Shown one piece after another: positions 27,694 through 35,743 of a stretch of DNA of 64,000 nt. Every line of letters starts with the position of its first letter. Position 1 is the stretch's first letter. Location: NCBI RefSeq assembly GCF_003205205.1, contig NZ_QJRL01000001.1, forward strand, positions 1-64,000, in the 5' to 3' direction. This DNA comes from Pseudomonas sp. LB-090624 (GTDB taxonomy: Bacteria; Pseudomonadota; Gammaproteobacteria; Pseudomonadales; Pseudomonadaceae). The notes below the pieces were generated by a model. It was not told where the DNA came from and ran no database searches. It saw only the letters and a program-made list of their open reading frames with translations. Made by a program: the position numbers and the translations under genes.

Positions 27694-29140
27694 CCCGGCG
27701 CGGGGTTTGCGCGGCGAACCATTGCGGCCATGAGCTGCGGTGGCGGGTCTCCACCTCGATGCACGGGATCAGCCGCTCGGTCAGGACGGCGGTTTGCCCC
27801 ACGGCCTTGGCGGTGCGGTACTTGATGCTGTGGATGCACTCGCGGTCGCCAAACTCGCAGCGGTTCAGCGCGGTACCTCCGCAAGGGCCATTGGCCAGGC
27901 CCTTGGGGCAGGTTTCCGGGCAGATATACAGGGTGTCTTCCAGGCGGCAGTGGCCGCAGGTATCACACCCTGCCAACGGGCGCTTCACGCTGCGCTCCAG
28001 TGTGTGCAGCACGTGTGCGCCAACCCGGGTAGCCCACACTGGCTGGCGCACCGCCCAGCCGAACGCCTTGCTCAGGCTGTTGCGGCGGCTGAACAGCAGT
28101 GCATGCATGCCATGCATCAGGTGATAACGGGTTTTCTCCTTGAAGGAGGCATCGACCCGTGATTCGCCGTCGCGCCAGTTCGCCTGGGGCGGATGGAAGG
28201 TTACCGCCGGCAGGCCGGGCATCTGCCAGCTGGCATGCCAGGCGGGTGCCCATTGTTCCAGCGTGTGAACCTGCGCTTGCCAGTGCTCAAGCCGCTCCTC
28301 CAGGGCAAGCAGTTGTTGCAGCCCGTGGATACCTGACAGGTGCACACCGGCGTAGCCCATCAGTTTCGTGCCAATGATCTGCAAGGCCAGGCGGTCAACG
28401 CTGCGCGCCAGGGCAAAGGCCTTGGACTGCGCCGTTTCTGCTTCGAGCATTTCGCGCATGGAGGGTGTCACGGTAACGCCAGCCACGTGGTCGAGCATTG
28501 CCGCTCGGCCGTGGGTCAGGCTCATGAGGCAGGCCAGCATGGGCCTGGGCGCGGCCTGGCGGCGCATCCAGTGCATGGCTTCCTGGTGCTTTGCAGCGTC
28601 GAAGCCCAGTTGCAGGGTGAGGAAGTCAGCCCCTGCAGCCAGCTTTTTCTCGGCCTTGAAGTATTGCGCGCCGCCTTCTTCCTCGTGGTACTTGAACGGG
28701 TTCAGCGCCGCGCCCAGCAACCAGTGTGGGCAGGCCTGGCGGGCAATCTGCAGGGCCGCCACCGACTCCAGATAGCGCACGGGGCGCTGGCCAGGCTCAT
28801 GCCCTGGCAGGCGATCGCCGGTCAGCAGCAACAACTGGTCGAGGCCGGCGGCGTCCATGTGTTGCAGTTGCGCGAGCAAGTGATGGCGTTCGCGGTCCTT
28901 GCCGGAAAAATGCGGCAGCGCAGGCACGGGGGTGTCGAACGAGGCGAGGGCGTCCAGCGGCGACATGTCCAGCGGGCTACCGACGCGGTCGCCGATGGCC
29001 ACGGTCATTGGCCAGCCGCACAGGTGCCCGCGGGCCATGATCGCTTGCATGGCGGTGAAGCGTTCTGCGGAGGCTTTGGGGACGAACTCCATGACACAGA
29101 CGAAGTTCTGTTCGCGCAGCGCGGTTTTCAGCAGGCTCAT
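27653..29140 (-). CDS. methylenetetrahydrofolate reductase fused to MTHFR_C cysteine-rich domain
   Basis: This 495-residue protein has an N-terminal MetF-like TIM barrel (about 1-300; VCVMEFVPKASAERF, LLLLTGDRLPG, AGADFLTLQLGFD) and a C-terminal cysteine cluster of the MTHFR_C type: CDTCGHCRLEDTLYICPETC, then CPKG, NGPCGG and a Cys in NRCEFGD. It could reduce methylene-THF to methyl-THF or run the reverse reaction; the cluster probably binds zinc or an Fe-S centre. Plain MetF is about 280-300 residues, so this is a distinct paralogue. The ATG at 29140 has AGGTG upstream; a GTG at 29152 is possible. It is divergent from a MetE-like gene across a tandem operator-like element. Confidence 0.88.
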   Translation of the reverse strand: MSLLKTALREQNFVCVMEFVPKASAERFTAMQAIMARGHLCGWPMTVAIGDRVGSPLDMSPLDALASFDTPVPALPHFSGKDRERHHLLAQLQHMDAAGLDQLLLLTGDRLPGHEPGQRPVRYLESVAALQIARQACPHWLLGAALNPFKYHEEEGGAQYFKAEKKLAAGADFLTLQLGFDAAKHQEAMHWMRRQAAPRPMLACLMSLTHGRAAMLDHVAGVTVTPSMREMLEAETAQSKAFALARSVDRLALQIIGTKLMGYAGVHLSGIHGLQQLLALEERLEHWQAQVHTLEQWAPAWHASWQMPGLPAVTFHPPQANWRDGESRVDASFKEKTRYHLMHGMHALLFSRRNSLSKAFGWAVRQPVWATRVGAHVLHTLERSVKRPLAGCDTCGHCRLEDTLYICPETCPKGLANGPCGGTALNRCEFGDRECIHSIKYRTAKAVGQTAVLTERLIPCIEVETRHRSSWPQWFAAQTPRRVSPQPAPRTQPES

Positions 29141-29319
29141 GAGGCCGGGCACCTGGTTTGGTCAGGGTGGCATTGTGCGGCAGATGGCGGGCGAGGTCAT
29201 GTCCCGATGCGCAGGGTGTTGCTCTGAACGAGACATCGGTTGTGCCGTGCTCGGGCAGGCGTCGAACCGCCACGAGTGGCCGGTACAGCCCATGCAGATC
29301 CTTGATCATGAGATTTTCT

Positions 29320-29352
29320 TGAGTTCATCTCAAATTTTATGAGTTTGTCTCA
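29320..29352. promoter_or_regulatory. tandem TGAG-N5-CTCA palindromes between metF-like and metE-like genes
   Basis: Two copies of TGAG-N5-CTCA occur at 29320-29332 (TTCAT centre) and 29340-29352 (TTTGT centre), 20 bp apart, so nearly two helical turns on the same face. A further half-site TGAG is at 29309. The layout resembles the MetR (LysR) site TGAA-N5-TTCA with G/C in place of A/T. It is 58 bp before the MetE-like start and 180 bp before the MetF-like start. MetR binding is inference. Confidence 0.55.
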
Positions 29353-29409
29353 ATCCCTCATCAGCCGGACAATCCTTTCATTATTTCGAGCATGCTGAAG
29401 GGACAAGAC

Positions 29410-30234
29410 ATGGCACTGGCACATAACCTGGGCTTTCCACGTATTAGCGGTGACCGCGAGCTGCGGGCCCGCCACTGGCAAGTGCAGAAAGACGCCGGTA
29501 TCCATTTGCTGCCAGTTGGCGACTTCGCCCAGAACGACCACGTGCTGATTACAGGCGACCAGCCGTTCGCCCTGGACTGGGAGCCATTGTTCGAAGAAGT
29601 GGAACACGCCAAGGCCCTGGGCCATGCGGTCAAGCCGGTGATTATCGGCCCATTGACCTACCTGTGGCAGGCCCAGGCCCTGGGCGGTGACTTCGACAGG
29701 CTGGAGCTGCTCGAGCGCCTTTTGCCGTTATATGACGAGGTCCTCAATCGCCTGGCTGCCCAGGGCGTTGAATGGGTGCAGATCGACGAACCGATCCTCG
29801 CCCGGGAGCTGCCGCAAGACTGGAAGAATGCCTTTGAGCGCGTCTACAACATCCTTCAGCGCGCACCGTTGAAGAAGCTGATCGCGACCTATTCGGGTGG
29901 CCTCGATGGCAACCTGGGCCTGGCCGCCAACCTACCGGTCGATGGCCTTCACATTGATCTGGTGCAGGCACCTGAGCAGTATCAGAGCATTCTCGACCGT
30001 TTGCCTGCTTACAAGGTGCTGTCGCTGGGCCTGGTCGACGGCCGCGATGCCTCGCCGTGCGACCTGGACAAGATGCTGGGGCTGTTGCATGAGGCCGACG
30101 AGCGCCTGGGTGAGCGGCTGTGGTTGGCGCCGGCCTGTTCGTTGCTGGAAAGCCCGCTGGACCTCGCTGTGCAGAAGTGCCAGGAAGTGGTGATGCTGGC
30201 CGCTTCGCTCGGGCAGTACCGCGCTGCGGCTTGA
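29410..30234 (+). CDS. MetE N-terminal-domain-like protein, internally shortened
   Basis: The 274-residue protein aligns only with the N-terminal half of cobalamin-independent methionine synthase. Against E. coli MetE from memory, three in-frame gaps are apparent: about 27 residues after LGFPRI (joined to RELRARHW), about 60 after DHVLITG, and about 17 between SPLDLAV and QKCQE. Conserved blocks remain (LLPVGDF, WVQIDEP, GLHIDLV, CSLLESP). The whole C-terminal catalytic half with the zinc ligands is missing, so it cannot be a complete MetE. Gaps in frame and intact codon usage argue for a maintained gene of unknown role rather than decay. The ATG at 29410 has AAGGGA upstream; 29392 is an alternative. 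Confidence 0.8.
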   Translation: MALAHNLGFPRISGDRELRARHWQVQKDAGIHLLPVGDFAQNDHVLITGDQPFALDWEPLFEEVEHAKALGHAVKPVIIGPLTYLWQAQALGGDFDRLELLERLLPLYDEVLNRLAAQGVEWVQIDEPILARELPQDWKNAFERVYNILQRAPLKKLIATYSGGLDGNLGLAANLPVDGLHIDLVQAPEQYQSILDRLPAYKVLSLGLVDGRDASPCDLDKMLGLLHEADERLGERLWLAPACSLLESPLDLAVQKCQEVVMLAASLGQYRAAA

Positions 30235-30259
30235 TCCTGTGTTGGCTGTGCCGGCGCAC

Positions 30260-30295
30260 TTCGCGGGGCCCGCGGGAGCGGGTTCACCCCGCGAA
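30260..30295. repeat. REP-like inverted repeat between metE-like and thiolase genes
   Basis: Arms TTCGCGGGG (30260-30268) and CCCCGCGAA (30287-30295) flank a GGGAGCGGGTTCA core typical of P. putida REP sequences. It lies between the convergent stops and may terminate both transcripts. Confidence 0.65.
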
Positions 30296-30318
30296 GGTGC
30301 TGGGTGTGCTGAACTACA

Positions 30319-31497
30319 TCAGCGCTCGATGGCCAACGCCACACCTTGCCCACCGCCGATGCACAAGGTCGCCAGGCCTTTTTTGGCATCGCGCTTGATC
30401 ATCTCGTGCAGCAACGTCACCAATACCCGGCACCCGGAAGCGCCAATCGGGTGGCCCAAGGCAATCGCCCCACCATTCACGTTGACCCGTGCCGCATCCC
30501 ATTCCAACGCCTTGCCCACCGCCAGGGCCTGCGCGGCAAAGGCCTCGTTGGCTTCGATCAGGTCCAGGTCACTCAACTGCCAGCCGGCCTTGTCCAGGCA
30601 GCGCTGGGTCGCCGAAACCGGGCCGATGCCCATGATCGCCGGGTCTACCCCGGCGCTGGCATAGGCGGCGATCTTCGCCAGCACCGGAAGGCCCAGGGCC
30701 TTGGCCTTGGCGGCGCTCATCAGTAGCACGGCGGCAGCGCCGTCGTTCAGGCTGGAGGCGTTGCCAGCGGTAACGCTGCCGTCCTTCTTGAACGCCGGGC
30801 GCAGCTTGCCCAGCGATTCGGCGGTGGTATCCGGGCGCGGCTGCTCGTCCCGGTCGAAGACTTTTGGCTCACCCTTTTTCTGTGGCAACACGATAGGGGT
30901 GATTTCCGCATCGAAGCGGCCAGCCTCGATCGCTGCCACCGCCTTGCGTTGCGACTCGGCGGCGAAGGCGTCCTGCTGTTCACGGTCAAGGCCGTACTGG
31001 TCCACCAGGTTTTCGGCAGTGATGCCCATGTGGTAATCGTTGAAGGCATCCCACAGGCCATCGGTGATCATGCTGTCGATCAGCTGGCCATGGCCCATGC
31101 GCTGGCCGGTACGGGCCGAGGGCATCACGTAGGGGGCCAGGCTCATATTCTCCTGGCCACCGGCAATCACCACTTCGGCGTCACCGCAGCGGATGGCCTG
31201 GGCTGCCAGGTGCAGGGCCTTGAGGCCCGAACCGCAGACTTTGTTCAACGTCAGGGCAGGGACGCTGAAGGGCAGGCCGGCCTTGATCGCGGCCTGGCGG
31301 GCCGGATTCTGCCCGGCGCCGGCGGTAAGCACCTGGCCGAGGATGACTTCGTCGACCTGCGCCGGGTCCAGCCCGGTCTGCTCCAGCAGGCGCTTGATCA
31401 CAGCGGCGCCGAGGTCGACCGCAGGCACAGTGGCCAGGGCGCCCTGGAAGCTGCCGATGGCGGTACGGGTTGCGGCGACGATGACCACGTCGTTCAT
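30319..31497 (-). CDS. atoB: acetyl-CoA C-acetyltransferase (thiolase)
   Basis: The 392-residue thiolase has the nucleophilic Cys in [10 protein letters not shown] (near residue 88), the His base in [12 protein letters not shown] (near 348) and the second Cys in LCIGGGQG (near 378). It condenses two acetyl-CoA to acetoacetyl-CoA or splits the product, in the cytosol. The length and [12 protein letters not shown] segment fit the biosynthetic/AtoB branch. The ATG at 31495-31497 follows GGAGAACAAC on its strand. It stands as a single gene divergent from fabV. Confidence 0.94.
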   Translation of the reverse strand: MNDVVIVAATRTAIGSFQGALATVPAVDLGAAVIKRLLEQTGLDPAQVDEVILGQVLTAGAGQNPARQAAIKAGLPFSVPALTLNKVCGSGLKALHLAAQAIRCGDAEVVIAGGQENMSLAPYVMPSARTGQRMGHGQLIDSMITDGLWDAFNDYHMGITAENLVDQYGLDREQQDAFAAESQRKAVAAIEAGRFDAEITPIVLPQKKGEPKVFDRDEQPRPDTTAESLGKLRPAFKKDGSVTAGNASSLNDGAAAVLLMSAAKAKALGLPVLAKIAAYASAGVDPAIMGIGPVSATQRCLDKAGWQLSDLDLIEANEAFAAQALAVGKALEWDAARVNVNGGAIALGHPIGASGCRVLVTLLHEMIKRDAKKGLATLCIGGGQGVALAIER

Positions 31498-31831
31498 GTT
31501 GTTGTTCTCCGGGCAATGGGCGTAGTGCGCCAAGCATCGGCGGCTTTGGCTTATTTGTTAAGTTTGTTTTTCTTTGCGATTGATGTGAAAAGCAAATGAA
31601 TGCGCGCGGTTCGGCCCAGGGGATCATGCTGCGAAATCTTGACGGGTTGTATGCGGCGGTTGGCGCGGGCTCGACCGCCGACAGGCCAGCGCAGGCACGC
31701 CACAGTTTTGCATCCCCATGATCACCCCGTAATATGTGTCGGATAACCTGCGGGGGTAGTCTCACCCTCTGATCAACAGGAATCGCCCTCGAGCGGCGCT
31801 TCCCCGGCATAAACCTGACGAGGTACAGACA
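31498..31831. other. 334-bp non-coding region between atoB and fabV
   Basis: The region is the shared upstream of two divergent genes. It has a T-rich tract near 31552-31573 on the atoB side and then GC-rich DNA. I see no convincing gene, hairpin terminator or recognised operator, so the fabV leader is simply long. Confidence 0.5.
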
Positions 31832-33043
31832 TTGGCCATCATTCATCCTAAGGTTCGCGGTTTCATCTGCACCACGACTCACCCGAAGGGCTGCGAGCTC
31901 AACGTCCGTGACCAGATCGAAGCCACCCGCAAGCTGGGCGTGCGCGAGGATGGCCCGAAGAAGGTCCTGGTCATCGGTGCTTCCAGCGGCTACGGCCTGG
32001 CAGCCCGCATCACCGCAGCGTTCGGCTTCAAGGCCGATACCCTGGGCGTGTTCTTCGAAAAGCCAGGCACCGAGACCAAGGCCGGCACCGCTGGCTGGTA
32101 CAACGCTGCGGCCTTCGACAAGTTTGCCAAGGCCGAAGGCCTGTACAGCAAGTCGATCAACGGCGACGCGTTCTCCGACGAGGCCCGCGCCAAGGTCATC
32201 GAGCTGATCAAGAACGAAATGGGCGGCAAGGTCGACCTGGTCATCTACTCGCTGGCCTCGCCAGTGCGTAAGCTGCCGCAGACCGGTGAAGTGATCCGCT
32301 CGGCACTGAAGCCGATCGGCCAGCCGTACAAGTCGACCGCCATCGACACCAACAAGGACACCATCATCGAGGCCAGCATCGAGCCGGCCACCGAACAGGA
32401 AATCGCCGATACCGTCACCGTGATGGGTGGCCAGGACTGGCAGCTGTGGATCGACGCCCTGGCCGGCGCCAACGTGCTGGCCGAAGGCGCCCGTACCGTG
32501 GCGTTCAGCTACATCGGCAGCGATATCACCTGGCCGATCTACTGGCACGGTGCACTGGGCCAGGCCAAGCAGGACCTGGACGAAACCGCCCTGCGTCTGA
32601 ACCAGAAGCTGGCCGGTGAAGTGAAAGGCGGCGCCAATGTGGCGGTGCTCAAGTCGGTGGTTACCCAGGCCAGCTCGGCCATTCCGGTGATGCCACTGTA
32701 CCTGTCGATGGTCTTCAAGATCATGCAGGAGAAAGGTGTTCACGAAGGCACCCAGGACCAGCTCGACCGCATGTACCGCGACCGTATGTACCGTACCGAC
32801 GGTGCGCCGGCAGAGGTCGACGAGAAGGGGCGCCTGCGCCTGGACGACTGGGAACTGCGCGACGACGTGCAGAATGCCTGCAAGGCCCTGTGGCCACAGG
32901 TGACCACCGAGAACCTGTTCGAGCTGACCGACTACGCCGGCTACAAGAAGCAGTTCCTCAACCTGTTCGGTTTCGAGCGCGCTGACGTCAACTACGACGA
33001 AGACGTGGCTACCGATGTGAAGTTCGACTGCGTCGAGCTGTAA
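31832..33043 (+). CDS. fabV: trans-2-enoyl-CoA / enoyl-ACP reductase, FabV type
   Basis: The 403-residue NADH-dependent enoyl reductase performs the last step of fatty-acid elongation. The family N-terminus [18 protein letters not shown], the NAD-binding [16 protein letters not shown] (about 49-64) and the catalytic Y-x8-K (Tyr237 to Lys246) are all present. FabV enzymes are naturally insensitive to triclosan. The start is a TTG at 31832, the only start that keeps the family N-terminus, with GAGG 8 bp upstream. Confidence 0.95.
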
Positions 33044-33052
33044 TCGGGTAAG

Positions 33053-33142
33053 CCTGTACCGGCCTCTTCGCGGGCAAGCCCGCGCCCACAGGTTCTGCAA
33101 CGCCTGTAGGCGCGGGCTCACCCGTGAAGAGACCGGTACAGG
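33053..33142. repeat. REP doublet (inverted) between fabV and hydrolase
   Basis: Outer arms CCTGTACCGG and CCGGTACAGG enclose two inner REP cores with GCGGGCAAGCCCGCGCC and its partner GGCGCGGGCTCACCC. It begins 9 bp after fabV and can act as terminator. Confidence 0.75.
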
Positions 33143-33189
33143 CGACAAAATCTTTGCTAGTTTTGGCGCACAACGACAGGAAATGCGCC

Positions 33190-34098
33190 ATGAGTAGCCT
33201 CACCCAACCCGCTACCCCATTTCGCCACCCTGCGGCCGACGGTTACAGCCTCGGTGGCTTCGTCTGGCGCCATGCCCAACCTGACCCCCAGCGCCCGCTG
33301 GTGATCATCAACGCTGCCACTTCGGTACGCTGCCGCTACTACTCCCGTTTTGCCGACTACTTGTTCGCCCACGGCTGCGATGTGCTGACCTACGACTACC
33401 GTGGTATCGGTGAGTCCCGACCGGCTTCGCTGCGCGGCTTCCAGGCCTCGTGGAGCGACTGGGGCCGGCTCGATTTCGAAGCGATGCTGGCGCACGCGGC
33501 TGAGCACTTCCCTGGGCAGCCGGTGGATGTGGTGGGGCACAGTTTTGGAGGTTGCGCGGTTGGCCTGGCACCGTCGGCCGGCCAGGTGCGGCGTGTGGTG
33601 ATGGTAGGCGCGCAGTTTGCCTACTGGCGCGATTACGCACCCGACCAGCGCTGGCGGCTATTTGGCAAATGGCATGTGGTGATGCCGCTGCTGAGCTGGG
33701 TGTTTGGCTACTTCCCCGGCAAGCGCCTGGGTTGGCTGGAAGACACGCCATCCGGCGTGGTACGTGACTGGACCACCCGTACACCGCGTTATGAACAGCG
33801 TCCCAGCGGTCGCGCGCTGGCAGTACTCCCGTTCGCCCAGGTACGGGCGGCGACGCTGGCCATCAGCCTGACCGACGACCCCTTTGGCACGGTGGAAGCG
33901 ACCGAGCGTTTGCTGGGTTATCTACAGGGGACCGAGCGGCGTCACCTGCGGATTGCACCTGTGGATATCTCGGTTGGTGAAATTGGCCATTTCGCGTTCT
34001 TCCATGACCGGTTTCGCGAGAGTTTGTGGCCGGTGACGTTGCAGTGGTTGCAGCGTGGCCGGTTGCAAGGCGGGGGGCCGGGAACCTTCCTGGAGTGA
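33190..34098 (+). CDS. alpha/beta hydrolase (serine aminopeptidase-like)
   Basis: The 302-residue hydrolase has the oxyanion region LVIINAATSVRCRYY, the nucleophile elbow VVGHSFGG (Ser near residue 119), a probable acid Asp in SLTDDPFG and the His in EIGHFAFFHDR near the end. The YDYRGIGESRP block fits the hydrolase_4 / YheT-like branch. Esterase or acyl-hydrolase activity is likely; the substrate is unknown. The ATG at 33190 follows AGGAAATG. A hairpin at 34117-34135 ends the unit. Confidence 0.85.
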   Translation: MSSLTQPATPFRHPAADGYSLGGFVWRHAQPDPQRPLVIINAATSVRCRYYSRFADYLFAHGCDVLTYDYRGIGESRPASLRGFQASWSDWGRLDFEAMLAHAAEHFPGQPVDVVGHSFGGCAVGLAPSAGQVRRVVMVGAQFAYWRDYAPDQRWRLFGKWHVVMPLLSWVFGYFPGKRLGWLEDTPSGVVRDWTTRTPRYEQRPSGRALAVLPFAQVRAATLAISLTDDPFGTVEATERLLGYLQGTERRHLRIAPVDISVGEIGHFAFFHDRFRESLWPVTLQWLQRGRLQGGGPGTFLE

Positions 34099-34116
34099 TG
34101 CTGGGTTCGATAGTGC

Positions 34117-34135
34117 GGGGCCGCAAGGCGGCCCC
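34117..34135. terminator. hairpin between convergent hydrolase and hopJ
   Basis: GGGGCCGC-AAG-GCGGCCCC forms a perfect 8-bp stem in the 44-bp gap between the two stops. No U-run is present. Confidence 0.55.
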
Positions 34136-34142
34136 GGCCATC

Positions 34143-34484
34143 TCAAGCCTTGCGCGAAAGCGGCTGCGCGGTGAACTTCACACCGGCCAGCCCATGCTTG
34201 ATCAGCGCACGGATATTGCCATGGTCACTGCCCTCAGGCGTGGCCAGCACATCACGGTAATGCTCGCCAAAAGCCAGCAGCGCTTCCTGGTCGCTTAGCC
34301 CCTCCAGCAACGCCAGGCCCAGGGTCTTGCACGACCCTTCGTTCTGCCCGGCCGCATTTTCCACGCCGCCATTGTTGAAGGCTTGCGGCTGGTAGCTGTA
34401 GTGGTCGGCAATGAACGCCAAGGTGTCGGCGAATGCATGTTGGCCGCTGGCCAGGCTGGCGCGCAGGGTGTTCAGATCAGTCAC
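34143..34484 (-). CDS. HopJ type III effector family protein
   Basis: The 113-residue protein matches the HopJ family along its length: TLRASLASGQHAFADTLAFI, the core FNNGGVENAAGQNEGSCK (about residues 39-56) and YRDVLATPEGSDHGNIRALI. Despite the name, most family members are in non-pathogens and no type III secretion gene is near, so a housekeeping role is more likely. The start is a GTG at 34482-34484 with AAGGA upstream, inside the end of the DUF1244 gene (8-bp overlap), so translation is coupled. It is last of the folM-DUF1244-hopJ unit. Confidence 0.88.
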   Translation of the reverse strand: MTDLNTLRASLASGQHAFADTLAFIADHYSYQPQAFNNGGVENAAGQNEGSCKTLGLALLEGLSDQEALLAFGEHYRDVLATPEGSDHGNIRALIKHGLAGVKFTAQPLSRKA

Positions 34485-34773
34485 GAGGTTTTCCTTTTTC
34501 GAACGCCGCTTGCTGCTCGGCGCTGGCTTCTTTCTGGTATTGGGCTTTCCACTCGGCGTAAGGCATGCCGTACACCGCTTCACGGGCGTCATCCAGGCTC
34601 AGGTCGAGCTGGCGCTCGTCAGCCGCTGCCTTGTACCACTTGGACAGGCAGTTGCGGCAGAAACCGGACAGGTTCATCAGGTCGATGTTCTGTACGTCGG
34701 TGCGCTTTTGCAGGTGGTCGACCAGGCGCCGGAACGCGGCGGCCTCGAGTTCGAGTTGTTGCTGTGGCGTCAT
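34477..34773 (-). CDS. DUF1244 family protein
   Basis: The 98-residue protein has the DUF1244 core: FRRLVDHLQKRTDVQNIDLMN, the two-cysteine motif GFCRNCLSKWY (about 37-47) and EAVYGMPYAEWKAQYQ. The structure of one homologue is known but the function is not. It starts 9 bp after the folM stop and overlaps hopJ by 8 bp. The CxxC suggests metal binding or redox use, which is inference. Confidence 0.9.
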   Translation of the reverse strand: MTPQQQLELEAAAFRRLVDHLQKRTDVQNIDLMNLSGFCRNCLSKWYKAAADERQLDLSLDDAREAVYGMPYAEWKAQYQKEASAEQQAAFEKGKPRD

Positions 34774-34782
34774 GGGGTTCTC

Positions 34783-35475
34783 TCAAGTCATGCGGTTCTT
34801 CAGGTGGCGGCCACCGTTGATGACCACCTGGCTGCCGGTGCTGTATTGGCTGGCGAGCAGGTATTTGACCGTCTCGATCAGCGGACCGGCGCCGGGTTCG
34901 AACTCCAGCAGGGCCTTTTTCAGGGTTTGCTGGCGGTAGGCTTCGTCACCCCCTTCCTTGAGGATTAGCAGCCCAGGCAGGATACCGTTCACATGCACCG
35001 TGGGCGCATATTTTTCGGCAAATGACAGCACCATGTTCTGCAACGCCGCCTTGGTGGCGGCATAGCCAATGTGGCTCTTGCTGCCGCGTGAAGAGGTTTC
35101 GTCGCAGATGTGGATGATGTCGGCCTTTTCCACCTTGGTCAGCAGGTCGCCGAGTGCCAGGTTGAGGTGGTAGGGCGCTTCGACGTGTAGCCGGAACATG
35201 GTTTCGAGGTTGTCGAGGCCGTCGTCGAGCCACAGTGAGGCGTTGTGGATGATCGCGCGCAGGCCATCGTAATGGCTATGCAAGTGATCGATCAGCGCCT
35301 GGCGGTCGGCCGCCAGGCACAGGTCTGCCTGGAACTGCACGATGTTGGGGTGGGCCGCCTGTGGCTGGACGCTGCGGCTGGCACTGACCACCGTATGGCC
35401 GGCCTGCGCCAGTTCAAGGGCCAGGGCCAGCCCGACGCGCTGGCTGGCTCCGGTAACGAGAATGGGGCTGTTCAT
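34783..35475 (-). CDS. folM: dihydromonapterin reductase
   Basis: The 230-residue short-chain dehydrogenase has an N-terminal NADPH motif (PILVTGASQRVGLALALELA) and the catalytic Ser/Tyr/Lys region (ETSSRGSKSHIGYAATKAAL; Tyr-x3-Lys near 148-152). FolM reduces dihydromonapterin to tetrahydromonapterin, the cofactor of phenylalanine hydroxylase in Pseudomonas, and has weak dihydrofolate reductase activity. The ATG at 35473-35475 gives the normal N-terminus. It leads the operon with DUF1244 and hopJ, and phenylalanine/tyrosine breakdown continues with hmg genes 8 kb away. Confidence 0.9.
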   Translation of the reverse strand: MNSPILVTGASQRVGLALALELAQAGHTVVSASRSVQPQAAHPNIVQFQADLCLAADRQALIDHLHSHYDGLRAIIHNASLWLDDGLDNLETMFRLHVEAPYHLNLALGDLLTKVEKADIIHICDETSSRGSKSHIGYAATKAALQNMVLSFAEKYAPTVHVNGILPGLLILKEGGDEAYRQQTLKKALLEFEPGAGPLIETVKYLLASQYSTGSQVVINGGRHLKNRMT

Positions 35476-35704
35476 GTTCGGGCGGTCAACTTTGTCTGTC
35501 CTTTGGTTGCTGCCCAGCATACCCGAACTGTTTGCCTGTTGTATGGCCTGGCCTCAGTGGCTGCGCCTGTCCCCTGTCATGTTCGGGGAAGCCTGTAGAC
35601 AACCGGCTGGCAAGCGGGTGGACAGGTAGATTGTCAGCGGTGTCTGGCCTGGTGCACTCAGCCGGCAAACGATTGCATCCTGCGCCCGGCGCTGTCGTAG
35701 TAGA

Positions 35705-35729
35705 CTGTGTGTTCAACTTCCGCACACAG
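35705..35729. promoter_or_regulatory. inverted repeat upstream of the MerR/B12-fold regulator
   Basis: CTGTGTG (35705-35711) and CACACAG (35723-35729) are perfect inverted arms separated by 11 bp, ending 14 bp before the regulator's ATG. The position suits an autoregulatory operator. Binding by this MerR-type protein is inferred only. Confidence 0.4.
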
Positions 35730-35743
35730 GGTAGGCCGTGCAG

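Noticed and set aside
29410..30234. The MetE-like gene as a plain pseudogene
   Set aside because: There is no frameshift or internal stop, and conserved blocks remain across all segments. I kept it as a coding gene and flagged the doubt.
31181..33148. A 655-codon open frame antisense to fabV that continues into the thiolase gene
   Set aside because: It spans two unrelated certain genes and an intergenic region, and carries no domain of its own.
34143..34484. The HopJ gene as evidence of a type III secretion island
   Set aside because: No secretion, chaperone or hrp-box sequence is near; base use is like the neighbours and it is coupled to folM.
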